NCBI GenBank assembly: GCA_046598525.1
Contig: JBKJIJ010000002.1
Span: 1-64,000 of the forward strand
Length of the DNA stretch: 64,000 bases
Reading direction: 5' to 3'
DNA from: Methylotenera_A sp046598525
GTDB lineage: Bacteria; Pseudomonadota; Gammaproteobacteria; Burkholderiales; Methylophilaceae
The translations under genes were made by a program, and so were the position numbers. This document shows positions 8,418-17,621 of this stretch, one piece after another. The notes below the pieces were generated by a model. It was given only the letters and a program-made list of their open reading frames with translations, was not told the DNA's origin and ran no database searches. The first letter of the stretch is position 1, and the number at the start of each line of letters is the position of its first letter.

Positions 8418-9317
8418 TTAAGCAATTTGTTTTTCATTAATCGGTACTGGCTCGCTGCTGACTTTTGTATTTTGCGCACGCACCAAACGCTCCATTATTT
8501 TTAAATTGCGCTCATCTAAACGCAGCGCGGCATCTACCCAAATTTCGGTAATATCATAAAGCTCATTTAATGTTAGCGGATTAACGCGTTGTTTTGCGCG
8601 ATTAATGGCTTGAAACGAATTTAGTGAACGGTGATTTTTCTTAATCCAATTATTCATGGCATATTCGCCTTGGCCATCTTCAGCCAGCACATCCACCACT
8701 CCTAATTGATACAACTCTTCACCTGTGTAAATTTTGCCAGAGCGCACCATTTTTTCGGCGGCAGGCATGCCAATTTTGCGTGATAAAAAGCTTAATGCAC
8801 CCATGCCCGGAAACAAATTAAATAGCACTTCTGGCAAACCCATTAATGCACTTTTTTCGGCCACCATAATATGCGCGGCCAATGCTGCCTCAAAACCGCC
8901 GCCCATTGCTTGGCCCTGCACTAGCGAAATTGTGGTTACTGGCGCTTGCATGTTGTAAAAAGTCCACACATTGTCTACACACAATCTGGCGTAGCCCAGC
9001 AAATGATCGCGCGCTTTAGATAAAATTAATTGTTTAAACACCGACAAATCGCCGCCCAAATTAAAAATACCGGGCACATCAGACGCCAATACCAAATAAT
9101 TGGCTTGGCTTAACTTGCCATTGGCCATTACTTGGCCTTGTGCCGCCTCTAATTTAGATTGGCTATCGTGCAACTCGCTCATGCAAATTTGGTTGAAACA
9201 CGGCCTTGGCGCTGGGTTCATGAAATAAGCCATTACCCCAAACTCGTCTTCAAAACGCGTTCTCACTTGCGTTAAATTGGCGCTACTATTTAACTGGAAA
9301 TCTACGACCGTGTTCAT
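8418..9317 (-). CDS. rpfF: RpfF-type DSF synthase (crotonase family thioesterase/dehydratase)
   Basis: A 299-residue crotonase-fold enzyme expected to make cis-2-unsaturated fatty acid signals from 3-hydroxyacyl-ACP. The two glutamates that are catalytic in RpfF line up as Glu143 (MGGGFEAAL) and Glu163 (GLPEVLFNLFPGMGA). The oxyanion glycines and the RpfF-type C-terminal helices are also present. The length agrees with RpfF (about 290) rather than with ordinary enoyl-CoA hydratases (about 260). A perfect AGGAGG lies five bases before the ATG, predicting good translation. It converges with the RpfC-type kinase gene, which strongly supports a complete sense-and-make module. No rpfB-like ligase is next to it. 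Confidence 0.87.
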   Translation of the reverse strand: MNTVVDFQLNSSANLTQVRTRFEDEFGVMAYFMNPAPRPCFNQICMSELHDSQSKLEAAQGQVMANGKLSQANYLVLASDVPGIFNLGGDLSVFKQLILSKARDHLLGYARLCVDNVWTFYNMQAPVTTISLVQGQAMGGGFEAALAAHIMVAEKSALMGLPEVLFNLFPGMGALSFLSRKIGMPAAEKMVRSGKIYTGEELYQLGVVDVLAEDGQGEYAMNNWIKKNHRSLNSFQAINRAKQRVNPLTLNELYDITEIWVDAALRLDERNLKIMERLVRAQNTKVSSEPVPINEKQIA

Positions 9318-9615
9318 ACAAGCCTCCTGAAAGAATGGAATAAAGGATTACTTCTTAATAACCAATTAATTAATTTTTACATTTTAATATAACTGAATGC
9401 TATATAACTATTGATGATTAAGACTATATTCCTAATAATTAGCGCCCTCAAGAGAATGTTTTTTGAAATGTAGCTAGGCTTACTATAAATGCTTGAATTA
9501 ATGCAACTATTACAAAAAGGTATTCAATAATAAACACGAATAGATGCCTGTAAGTCATTGATGTGATATTCTTTTTCAAGTTCCTAATAAAAAATTATTT
9601 CTGAAGGTGCTTATT
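9318..9615. promoter_or_regulatory. Divergent promoter region of rpfF and the FadL gene
   Basis: A 298-base A+T-rich gap with the DSF synthase gene leaving to the left and the FadL-type gene to the right, so it must contain both promoters. No strong palindrome, riboswitch-like fold or small gene was seen. The divergent layout raises the possibility of shared control of DSF synthesis and lipid transport, but no operator can be pointed to. Confidence 0.4.
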
Positions 9616-10890
9616 ATGCAAAAACTGATTATTTCTTTTGTTATTTTTACAACACCACTTGCCGCGCAAGCCGCAGGTTTCGGTCTTGCAGAGCAAAGTG
9701 GTAGCGGCTTGGGCAACGCCTACGCAGGTGCAGCAGCAATCGCAGAAGATGCCAGCACTATTTATTCCAACCCAGCGGGTATGACCTATGTTTTAGGCAC
9801 TCAGGCAATCGGTGCGCTGCACTTGATTAAGCCGAATGCGGAGTTTAATAATGACGGACTATCCGAAGCAGGTACATTTCGACCGTTAGGTGGCGATGGT
9901 GGTAATGCGGGTGATTTAGCGTTTGTGCCTAATATGTACTTTAAAATAGATATTAATGACAGTGTAAAATTTGGTGTAGGTGTTAATGCACCATTTGGTT
10001 TAAAAACCGAATACGATAAAACTTGGTTAGGCCGCTTTCAAGGCATTAAATCAGAATTAAAAACCATTAACATTAACCCAGCGTTAGCTTTTAAAGTGAA
10101 TGATCAATTGTCGCTTGGTTTTGGGGTTTCGGTTATGTATGCCAAGGCAGAGCTAACCAGCGCCGTTAATATTGGCGCTGCTGAGAGAAGCTCTAAGGTT
10201 GAAGGTGATGATTTTGGCTTTGGCTTTAACTTTGGTGCCATTTATCAAATAACGCCAGATACTAGAATTGGCGCCTCTTACCGGTCTAAAGTAGAACAAA
10301 AATTAGAAGGTAAAGCTAAATCAAACTTTACTGGATTAAACCTGGTTCCAACGCGCACACTGAATACGGATGTTACCGCCAATGTTACCTTGCCAGAAAA
10401 CATATCAGTAAGTGCGTTTAGTCGATTAAATGACAAATGGGATTTAATGGGCGACGTTACTTGGACGCGTTGGAGCCAATTTGAAGAATTGCGGGTCGTT
10501 AGAGATAACGGAACCAATTCGACACTGACCAACACGCCGGAAAACTGGGATAACACCATGCGCTATTCGGTAGCTGTGAATTACCACTATAGCGACACTA
10601 TCAAGCTGCGCGCAGGCTTGGCATATGATGAAGCCGCAGCAAGTACGGCCTTTAGAACCGTGCGGATTCCTGATAACGATAGAAAGTGGCTAACGTTTGG
10701 CGCAGGCTGGCAAGCAACACCAGCTACCAAATTTGATATTGGTTACGCGCATCTGTTTATTAGCGATACCGATATTGATGACAACCAAACAGCGCCAGTG
10801 GCACCATCACCAGTAGGAAAAGGCCGTGTTAGAGGCGATTACGATGCCAGTGTGGATGTTTTAAGCTTGCAAGTAACGCATAATTTTTAA
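9616..10890 (+). CDS. fadL: FadL/OmpP1/TodX family outer-membrane long-chain fatty acid transporter
   Basis: A 424-residue outer-membrane beta-barrel with a Sec signal peptide (MQKLIISFVIFTTPLAAQA). The mature N-terminus has the FadL plug signature AGFGLAEQSGSGLGNAYAG, followed by ASTIYSNPAGM, which corresponds to the hatch and its NPA motif. Alternating strand patterns and a C-terminal Phe (SLQVTHNF) fit barrel insertion by the BAM machinery. The ATG at 9616 is preferred over an upstream GTG at 9607 because GAAGG lies eight bases before it. FadL proteins carry long-chain fatty acids; beside a DSF synthase it may move fatty-acid signals, which is an inference. Confidence 0.87.
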   Translation: MQKLIISFVIFTTPLAAQAAGFGLAEQSGSGLGNAYAGAAAIAEDASTIYSNPAGMTYVLGTQAIGALHLIKPNAEFNNDGLSEAGTFRPLGGDGGNAGDLAFVPNMYFKIDINDSVKFGVGVNAPFGLKTEYDKTWLGRFQGIKSELKTININPALAFKVNDQLSLGFGVSVMYAKAELTSAVNIGAAERSSKVEGDDFGFGFNFGAIYQITPDTRIGASYRSKVEQKLEGKAKSNFTGLNLVPTRTLNTDVTANVTLPENISVSAFSRLNDKWDLMGDVTWTRWSQFEELRVVRDNGTNSTLTNTPENWDNTMRYSVAVNYHYSDTIKLRAGLAYDEAAASTAFRTVRIPDNDRKWLTFGAGWQATPATKFDIGYAHLFISDTDIDDNQTAPVAPSPVGKGRVRGDYDASVDVLSLQVTHNF

Positions 10891-10924
10891 TATTGCGCCT
10901 GGTGTTAAATAATAAGTTTTAAGC

Positions 10925-10958
10925 AATAAAAAAGCTCGCCTAAGCGAGCTTTTTTATT
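10925..10958. terminator. Bidirectional intrinsic terminator
   Basis: AATAAAAAAGCTCGC (10925-10939) and its exact complement (10944-10958) form a 15-bp perfect stem with a CTAA loop. The stem has a G+C core flanked by an A-run on one side and a T-run on the other. It therefore works in both directions, ending the FadL gene on the plus strand and the convergent PEP-CTERM gene on the minus strand. Confidence 0.9.
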
Positions 10959-10975
10959 GAAACAACTGTTTTAAA

Positions 10976-12487
10976 CTAAGCTGTTTTTTGACGACGCTTT
11001 GCGCTAAAACCAACCAAGCCCAAACCGGCAATTAATAATGCATATGTTTCTGGCTCTGGCACTGGCGCTAGGCTGTATAAGGTTGTGGTATTAGAAACTT
11101 CGTTTGCAATGGCAAGGTATGATTTACCATTGATTTCAAAGGCTTCTAAGCCTTCTGGCGCCAAATCACCATCCGTTACAATCATGTCTAAAAAGGTTGC
11201 GTTTGCTGGGTCGGTAATATCATACAAAGCCACAGCGCCAGTCAATGTTCGCTCTAAACCAATCGCAGCAATTACGCGACCACTTAAACTAAATAGCTCA
11301 ACACCCTCTGGCTCAACGCCTTTATCAGTACTTCTTGCGTCATCGTAAATGCCTAATTCGGCTGCTTTTTTATCTAAAAAATCACCGCTATCAAATACTA
11401 AAACACCATTAGCATCTAAAATTGAGAATGAACGGCCGCCTATTGCTGTTAGATTCCCTAAAGATGAATCGGTATTTGAAATTCGCAAATTTGCTAAATC
11501 GCCTGTTCCGCCTACTGTGCTACCGTTTGAACGGTCGCCGTTATCTTCACGGAAATCACCTTCGTTAGCCGTGACTAAATAAGTCGCACCACCGGCTTCA
11601 TAAGCGGCAATGCCGTCAGGCATATATAAACCTTTTACATTTGGCGATGTAAAGTTAATAGTACCGTTATTTACGGTATCAATACTATTACCCGGCAAGC
11701 TAAAATCTTTAGTGCCTAAACCCACCACTTTTTCAAAACTATTGGTGTTTAAATCTAAAATACCAATCGCGTTGGCCTCTTGCAAAGTAACATACGCTTT
11801 TGTACCAGCGGCATTCACAGCAATATATTCTGGCTCAAAATCCATGCCTGTGTTGGTTCTAATATTGCTGCCTGTTTGAGTTACACCCGCAAAGCCAGGT
11901 GTGGCCACAACCGCGCGCGTGCCCACATCAATAATGCTTACGCTACCAACTGGATCAACCGCTGCTGGGTTATAACTTCTAGGAATTGTAGAGCCGATTC
12001 TGGTGCCGTAAGTGGTTGGTGTGCCTTCATTAGCCACTAATAACTTGCTGCCATCTGGCGTAAAAGTAAGCATATCTGGCAAGGCGCCAACGGCAATAGA
12101 ATTAACGCCGCTAACCAATGAACGTGAAGTGGTATCAAACAACTTAACCACGCCCGCATCGGTTTGAACCGTTGATTGAATCGCAAAAGCCGCCATGCCG
12201 TTGTAAATCGCCACGCTGTTAATAGAGCCAAAACTAGAGGTATTAATATGTTGCACCAAGCTACCGTTAGTCGCATTAAGCACATCTACACCCACAACAC
12301 CCGCCACCCAAATGGTATTGGTAATGCTGTCATAAGCCGAAATTTCAGACGTTAAGCCAGAAACTCCAGTGGCAGCGTGGCTATAAGTCCACTCTTTAGT
12401 AATACTGCCAATTGGGGTAGCCGCCATTGCCACAGCCGGCATAAACAAAGCGGCAATCACCGCAGCGATACTAGTATTCTTCATCAT
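10976..12487 (-). CDS. PEP-CTERM-anchored choice-of-anchor I family protein
   Basis: A 503-residue exported protein. It has an N-terminal signal peptide (MKNTSIAAVIAALFMPAVAMA). Its beta-propeller-like body resembles the 'choice-of-anchor I' domain found in alkaline-phosphatase-like surface proteins, with repeats such as LTFTPDGSKLLVANEGTPTTY and LVTANEGDFREDNGDRS. The C-terminus is a full PEP-CTERM signal: Pro-Glu-Pro at residues 477-479, a membrane helix, then AKRRQK. That makes it a substrate for an exosortase, presumably the XrtB in this window. The biochemical role is unknown. The first two codons are both ATG, and either may start the gene. Confidence 0.82.
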   Translation of the reverse strand: MMKNTSIAAVIAALFMPAVAMAATPIGSITKEWTYSHAATGVSGLTSEISAYDSITNTIWVAGVVGVDVLNATNGSLVQHINTSSFGSINSVAIYNGMAAFAIQSTVQTDAGVVKLFDTTSRSLVSGVNSIAVGALPDMLTFTPDGSKLLVANEGTPTTYGTRIGSTIPRSYNPAAVDPVGSVSIIDVGTRAVVATPGFAGVTQTGSNIRTNTGMDFEPEYIAVNAAGTKAYVTLQEANAIGILDLNTNSFEKVVGLGTKDFSLPGNSIDTVNNGTINFTSPNVKGLYMPDGIAAYEAGGATYLVTANEGDFREDNGDRSNGSTVGGTGDLANLRISNTDSSLGNLTAIGGRSFSILDANGVLVFDSGDFLDKKAAELGIYDDARSTDKGVEPEGVELFSLSGRVIAAIGLERTLTGAVALYDITDPANATFLDMIVTDGDLAPEGLEAFEINGKSYLAIANEVSNTTTLYSLAPVPEPETYALLIAGLGLVGFSAKRRQKTA

Positions 12488-12595
12488 TCATATCCATTAA
12501 CTAAAATAAGCGAGCAAATCTCACTTTCACGTTAATGAGATTAATCAGCGCAGATTGCAATAGAATGAATTGGCATAGTCCTATACTACTTATAA

Positions 12596-13774
12596 TTAAT
12601 TTGTACTTAACATATCTTCTAACTCAGCCTCAGAAAGCACCACTTCTGGTTCGCGCTTTTTAAAGTGAATTGGCGTGGCAATTTCAATTGGTTTAGATTC
12701 GCGCAAATTGCCTTGTAGCGGGTCTTGCCCCACATCAAAATGCGGCACGTTATCAATGCAAATTGGTTTGCCTAGCATGGATTTAATTTTGTTTTTAAGC
12801 ACCCAAGCGGTTGGATGTTTAATGTATTTTTTCATTACTGGTGCGGCTGTGCCCACCATCCAACAATTTTTTGGGCAGGTTTTCACTAAGCCGCGCACTT
12901 TTTCGGCTTGCGGGCTAAACCATACTTCGTCAAAGCTTTTTACATCGCGAATATTGCCCATTGATTCTTTCCAATAACGGTCTTCTAAACCGTTGCAGGG
13001 GTAAACATCGCCATATGGCTCAATAAAGAAGTTAGCCGATCCTGCCTCGCAAGGCAACATACGTGGCTGTTCGCGGATGTAATTGATTAAACCTAAATTG
13101 AAAAACGCGCGGTACCAGCTTTTTGGACTTTTATCTTTTAACAACTCTTCCATTAGCAAACGGAAATTATTAATCACCTCATCTTTATTGGTAATGGCGT
13201 TATCGTCTTTGTGAAAATAATATGAGTTGTGGAAAGAAGCAGTGGCAAATTCCATGCCTAATTCGCGCGATAGTTTATATAACCACAACATGTCTTCTGA
13301 GTTTTTGTTCGAAACGGTACAACCGTAGCCAATATCTTTAATGCCCATTTCTTTTAGCGTTAATAGCAAACGCATGGCACGGTCAAAGCTGCCTTCGCGG
13401 CCGCGCAAATCATCATTCTTTTGAGATAAACCTTCAATACTGACGCGTATACCAATATTAGGGAAACGCTCTGCCATTTTGATAATGCGATCGGTATGCC
13501 AGCCAGATGTTGAAATCACGATACGTGGTGCTTTTTTGTACATCACTTCAACAATATCTTCTAAATCGCGGCGCACAAATGGCTCACCGCCAGTAATGTT
13601 CACAAATTTAAAATTAGGCAGCATTTCAAGCTCTTTGGCTTGAATCTCTTTTTTGCTGTCAGACGGATTTTCCCAAATATCACACATTTTGCAGCGCATT
13701 TGGCAGCGATAGGTGGTAATAATGGAAACATCGGTTGGGTAACCTGCTGCTGCGGGTGCTAATGCTGTTGCCAT
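12596..13774 (-). CDS. Radical SAM/SPASM domain protein of the exopolysaccharide locus
   Basis: A 392-residue radical S-adenosylmethionine enzyme. The CX3CX2C iron-sulfur motif is Cys24, Cys28 and Cys31 (YRCQMRCKMCDIW), and the GGEP motif (NITGGEPFVR) follows. The C-terminal third has more cysteines (CEAGSANF, YPCNGLEDRYW, KTCPKNCW) of a SPASM-type auxiliary cluster domain. The ATG at 13774 is chosen over an overlapping TTG at 13780 because AGGAG stands seven bases before it. It is the last gene of the long eps operon, just behind a glycosyltransferase gene. The substrate is unknown; a sugar or lipid-linked intermediate would fit the context better than a peptide. Confidence 0.8.
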   Translation of the reverse strand: MATALAPAAAGYPTDVSIITTYRCQMRCKMCDIWENPSDSKKEIQAKELEMLPNFKFVNITGGEPFVRRDLEDIVEVMYKKAPRIVISTSGWHTDRIIKMAERFPNIGIRVSIEGLSQKNDDLRGREGSFDRAMRLLLTLKEMGIKDIGYGCTVSNKNSEDMLWLYKLSRELGMEFATASFHNSYYFHKDDNAITNKDEVINNFRLLMEELLKDKSPKSWYRAFFNLGLINYIREQPRMLPCEAGSANFFIEPYGDVYPCNGLEDRYWKESMGNIRDVKSFDEVWFSPQAEKVRGLVKTCPKNCWMVGTAAPVMKKYIKHPTAWVLKNKIKSMLGKPICIDNVPHFDVGQDPLQGNLRESKPIEIATPIHFKKREPEVVLSEAELEDMLSTN

Positions 13775-13776
13775 GG

Positions 13777-14985
13777 TCAAACTCCTAAAACATTCCTGTA
13801 AATGTCGATTAAGCCCGCATTGTGCTTATCGAGCGAAAAGTGTTGTGTTACACGCCGCCTTCCAGCCGCGCCCATCTGCTGCCTCAGTGTGCTTGAGGTC
13901 ATTAATCTATCCAACACCGCTGTCAATGCATCCACATCGCCAGCCGTGTATAACAATCCTGTATGTTCATCATCAACCAACTCTGGTATGCCGCCCATGC
14001 GGCTTGCAATCACTGGCTTACCATACGCCATCGCCTCTAAAACCGACATCGGACAGTTTTCATACCATTCCGAAGGCACCACCACTACAGCCGCTTGCGC
14101 TATCATTGTTTTGAGCGCGTCACCTGCCAAATGTCCAGTGAATATACTTGAGTTATATTGCGCTTTTAAGTCATCTAGCAATGGTCCTGTTCCTGCCACT
14201 TTAAGCGGCCAGTTTAGCCTTGAGTTGGCATGCGCTTTTAGCAGCGTTTCAACACCTTTTTCGGGCACTAAGCGGCCTATATATAAGGCATAGCCTTCAT
14301 CCACATTACTTGGGCTTATGGCTTTTACATCAATACCATTGGTTAATTGCTTAATACGGCTGGCGGGCGCACGGTGCGCGATGGATTTCTGCATAAATTG
14401 GCTGGGTGCAATAAAGGCATCCACTTGCTCATAATTGCCCAATTGCTTTTGCACAAACGCCTCTGCAAATAAAACCGCACTTTTACCCAGCGATCCATCC
14501 GCACAGCGATTGCGCAACACTTGCGTAAAATCGCCATCTAAACATTTAGAGCAAGGCTTACCTTGTTGCAAACGATTATAAGTAGGGCAAACTGGCTTGT
14601 AATCGTGCAGAGTAAGCACCACTGGCACGCCTAGCTTTTTGGCGGCACCAATAATAGAGGGCGTTAATTGGTGATAAATATTGTGACAATGCACAATATC
14701 GGGTTTGGTGTCTTTAATTAGACGACTAATATTTTTAACCGCTTCAGATGAATGCACAAAAGAAATGGCGTCTGCAATTTTAGACAATTTGCCCGATTCA
14801 CCTTGCTTGTAGCTGCGATTTTCCACAAAGTAATCCGCATATTGGCTAGCAAAATTGCGCGTATCTTGCATGGCAAAATCCACCACTTCGTGCCCGTTAG
14901 CCAATAAAAAGTCACGCTCTTGAAACATCACCGTTTCGGAGCCGCCATTACTGAAAAAAAACTTATTTGCTTGTAAAATTTTCAT
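13777..14985 (-). CDS. Glycosyltransferase family 4
   Basis: A 402-residue GT-B fold glycosyltransferase. The N-terminal acceptor domain has the GGSE loop (FFSNGGSETVMF). The C-terminal donor domain has YIGRLVPEKGVETLL and the family signature around SEWYENCPMSVLEAMAYGKPVIAS, in which the EX7E-type glutamates bind the nucleotide sugar. A cysteine-rich insert (CPTYNRLQQGKPCSKCLDGD) is typical of a bacterial subfamily. It should add one sugar of the exopolysaccharide repeat unit at the cytoplasmic face. It lies 1 base after the preceding glycosyltransferase gene. Confidence 0.85.
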   Translation of the reverse strand: MKILQANKFFFSNGGSETVMFQERDFLLANGHEVVDFAMQDTRNFASQYADYFVENRSYKQGESGKLSKIADAISFVHSSEAVKNISRLIKDTKPDIVHCHNIYHQLTPSIIGAAKKLGVPVVLTLHDYKPVCPTYNRLQQGKPCSKCLDGDFTQVLRNRCADGSLGKSAVLFAEAFVQKQLGNYEQVDAFIAPSQFMQKSIAHRAPASRIKQLTNGIDVKAISPSNVDEGYALYIGRLVPEKGVETLLKAHANSRLNWPLKVAGTGPLLDDLKAQYNSSIFTGHLAGDALKTMIAQAAVVVVPSEWYENCPMSVLEAMAYGKPVIASRMGGIPELVDDEHTGLLYTAGDVDALTAVLDRLMTSSTLRQQMGAAGRRRVTQHFSLDKHNAGLIDIYRNVLGV

Positions 14986-14986
14986 G

Positions 14987-16051
14987 TTAATTTTTGTTTG
15001 ATAAAGCAGATAATGTTTTTAAAATAAATTGTTCTACTTTTTGTGCCATTTGCTTTTCGGAAAAGTTTTCCAGCACAAATTTCCGAGATTTTTTATCTGA
15101 CTCTGCCAATAAAATCTTATTATTCAAAAGTAGTTTTAACTTAGCGCGCATATCTTCAACATCGTATGGCTTTACAAAAAATGAGCCTTTACCATCTTGC
15201 AAATAATCTACCGAGCTAGGGGTATTGGTAACGATAACGGTTTTACCCATACTCATTGACTGTAAAAAACTCATCTGCCCGTAAGAATAATTAAAAACAG
15301 GTAAGGGAATAACAACAAACCTTGCATTGGCGATTTGGTTTTTTAATTCGCTGATAGAAACCTTATTGATGACCTCAGTATTGGGTAATGCGGCAACACC
15401 TTTACACCCAATTAAACGCAATTTATGCTTGGTATCAATTCCAGACCAAGCTTTAATAAGGGTTTCGTAATCGCGTTTTGCATGTCCAAAAGACAAGACA
15501 TAATCCGCTGTTTGGCTGGCAGTTTGGGCATCAAAATAGTGTGTATCTACCCCAAATGGAATGTAACAAGCTTTTGAAACGAGATTGCTGTAGGTATTTT
15601 TGTAATGCTCAATAATGGATTTTGAATGGCAAATAATCGATGGATTGCTTTTTAATGCAAACCGAATCACAGCATTTTCAATTTCATTTGAACGTGCACC
15701 GTTCATGGCACCTATATCAAAAATAATATGCAATGGCTTTTTTTTACTCACCAATCTGCGCAATAGCGAATACATCAAGCCACTTTGTGCCCCATGCGAA
15801 ATAACTACGTCATATTGATTAGAGGTAAAAAACGCTTTAATACCTTGCCATAAATAGGTGTTGGCTTTTTTTTCCAACCATGACAATGCATTTTTTTGTT
15901 GAAAATCTATAATATCAACCGTGCAAGGCTGCTTGAAATACTGAAAAAACCAATATGCCTGACCCGCAACTTGCTTATCTGGTGCTTGTATACTGGCATC
16001 ATCAACCTTTAGTTGATGCACTTTCCAATTAGGCAAAAAAAGTATTTTCAT
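14987..16051 (-). CDS. Glycosyltransferase (GT-B fold, family 4-like)
   Basis: A 354-residue protein with a two-domain GT-B layout. The C-terminal half has VLSFGHAKRDYETLIKAW, a nucleotide-sugar region (ARFVVIPLP) and the donor-site segment YGQMSFLQSMSMGKTVIVTNTP, which matches family 4 enzymes in place but is diverged. The N-terminal half is poorly conserved. No signal peptide is seen. It sits inside the eps operon, 22 bases after the glycoside hydrolase gene, so a role in assembling the repeat unit is likely. Donor and acceptor cannot be read from the sequence. Confidence 0.75.
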   Translation of the reverse strand: MKILFLPNWKVHQLKVDDASIQAPDKQVAGQAYWFFQYFKQPCTVDIIDFQQKNALSWLEKKANTYLWQGIKAFFTSNQYDVVISHGAQSGLMYSLLRRLVSKKKPLHIIFDIGAMNGARSNEIENAVIRFALKSNPSIICHSKSIIEHYKNTYSNLVSKACYIPFGVDTHYFDAQTASQTADYVLSFGHAKRDYETLIKAWSGIDTKHKLRLIGCKGVAALPNTEVINKVSISELKNQIANARFVVIPLPVFNYSYGQMSFLQSMSMGKTVIVTNTPSSVDYLQDGKGSFFVKPYDVEDMRAKLKLLLNNKILLAESDKKSRKFVLENFSEKQMAQKVEQFILKTLSALSNKN

Positions 16052-16073
16052 ACATTCGCGTGTAACAATAGAA

Positions 16074-17621
16074 TCATGGCGTTATTTTGATGGCATTGAC
16101 TGAGTAGGGTGGTAAATCAAGCTCCGCTTCACCATCCACATCAAAAGTGATATTTTTTTCAATTTTTTGTGGCAATACATTCAGAGACGACGCATAGTTG
16201 TTCGCGTTTTTATTGCTGTCGCTAATGTAGTTAAATATAGCCCGCCTATTTTTTCCACTCAATGATGGGATTTTTAAAGCTAATTTAGCGGTACTTTTAT
16301 GTCGGTTTACCGCCCAAACAACAAATATCTGAGTTTGTGCATCAGTCAAAATTGCGGCACGCACATCATGATCGCCAATACTTGCCTCATCATTGCGACT
16401 TTCAACTTTACTTTCCAAGGCTACTGGCAACATGTTTTCACGCAAAATACGCATTGCCCAATACACGACAGATGGGTGCAAACCATTGGCTTTAGTTGCA
16501 TTAAATAAAGGCCATGGGCCATGAGCAGTGCCTAAAGAATGCAAAAACAGCCCTTTAATTTCTGGAAACTGTGTTGCGGCAATGTAAGATTCGGCAACAA
16601 CTATTGCTGTTTCCAAATTAGAAGTTTTTGGCCAATTGCGTTGCCATTCTTGATAGTTTTCTTGTCCTGACAAACTAAGTGTATGTTCTGTTATCCAAAA
16701 CGATGGGGATTGAATTTGAACAGCATTAGCGTCATCTACACTTTTGCAAACATAAGTCATTCGCTCAAAAACTGAACCCCAGCGCTCTTGTTCATAATAA
16801 AGATGATGCGCGTAATCATTAGTTGAAGGCTTTAATCCGTTCATTAAATAGCGATCATATTCAGAAACAGTCATGTCTTTGTGGAACTGATAATCTTGCA
16901 GCATACCCACAAACATGGTTTTTGGTTCGCGAGCTAAAATGGTTTTAACAGTTTGATTGGCTACTTTTGTATATTTTTCAGCCGACCATTTATAACGATC
17001 TAACTCATTACCTAGCTCCCAATAAAACACTTTAGGCTTACCAATTAGTACTTGGGTATTGGCATAACTTACCCAGTCTGCGGCAGATTGTGACAAAAGC
17101 GCATGGTCGCCTTCTTTGCCATAACCTCCATTAAGGTTTAGTACGACCCAAGCCGTTCCATCTGTTTGCTTTACAAAATCCAGATACTCGTCAAAGCCGA
17201 ACTGAGGCGCTATTGGACCCAACCAATCAACTCGCTGTCTTTTTGGACGAAGCGCTTGCGCGCCTATAGTGTCACGCCAGTCAAGATGGTTTGAGCCAGT
17301 GCCACCTGGATAGCGATAAACAGAACCCTTAAAAGGCTTTAACCAACCCACGACTTCTGGCTTCACTTGAAGTTTTTGCGCATCCCACATATCTTGTTGA
17401 AAATCTACCCATTCCAGATTAAAGCCAAAAAATTCTGGCTTTAACTGACGAACAACTTTATTGTTGGGCGTAGCACTGACTGAGTTTTGATTAGAATAAC
17501 CAACCAATAAGTTATTTTCACAACTGCTGTTGGATGAAGCTTCTAGGGGCTTACAGGCAGATGTAAGCAAAAATATACTGATGATAAATAAATGCGTCTT
17601 TAGTACTAATCTTGTTTGCAT
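16074..17621 (-). CDS. Exported glycoside hydrolase-like protein (clan GH-A type)
   Basis: A 515-residue protein with an N-terminal hydrophobic export signal ending in a lipobox-like stretch (LLTSAC, Cys23), so it may be a lipoprotein. The body reads as a (beta/alpha)8 glycosidase related to GH39/GH51/GH79-type enzymes. It has RYPGGTGSNHLDWRDT, a probable acid/base Glu206 (WELGNELDRY) and a probable nucleophile Glu312 (WITEHTLSL), followed by a beta-sandwich-like C-terminus. Within an eps operon such enzymes usually trim or release the polymer in the periplasm. Its start overlaps the end of the upstream glycosyltransferase gene by 16 bases, which argues for coupled translation. Confidence 0.7.
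   Translation of the reverse strand: MQTRLVLKTHLFIISIFLLTSACKPLEASSNSSCENNLLVGYSNQNSVSATPNNKVVRQLKPEFFGFNLEWVDFQQDMWDAQKLQVKPEVVGWLKPFKGSVYRYPGGTGSNHLDWRDTIGAQALRPKRQRVDWLGPIAPQFGFDEYLDFVKQTDGTAWVVLNLNGGYGKEGDHALLSQSAADWVSYANTQVLIGKPKVFYWELGNELDRYKWSAEKYTKVANQTVKTILAREPKTMFVGMLQDYQFHKDMTVSEYDRYLMNGLKPSTNDYAHHLYYEQERWGSVFERMTYVCKSVDDANAVQIQSPSFWITEHTLSLSGQENYQEWQRNWPKTSNLETAIVVAESYIAATQFPEIKGLFLHSLGTAHGPWPLFNATKANGLHPSVVYWAMRILRENMLPVALESKVESRNDEASIGDHDVRAAILTDAQTQIFVVWAVNRHKSTAKLALKIPSLSGKNRRAIFNYISDSNKNANNYASSLNVLPQKIEKNITFDVDGEAELDLPPYSVNAIKITP

Noticed and set aside
12576..12588. TAGT-N5-ACTA dyad upstream of the PEP-CTERM gene at 10976-12487, as a further EpsA-like site
   Set aside because: It has a GGACTA half-site but the spacing differs from the 16-bp sites near epsA, so it cannot be called the same operator.
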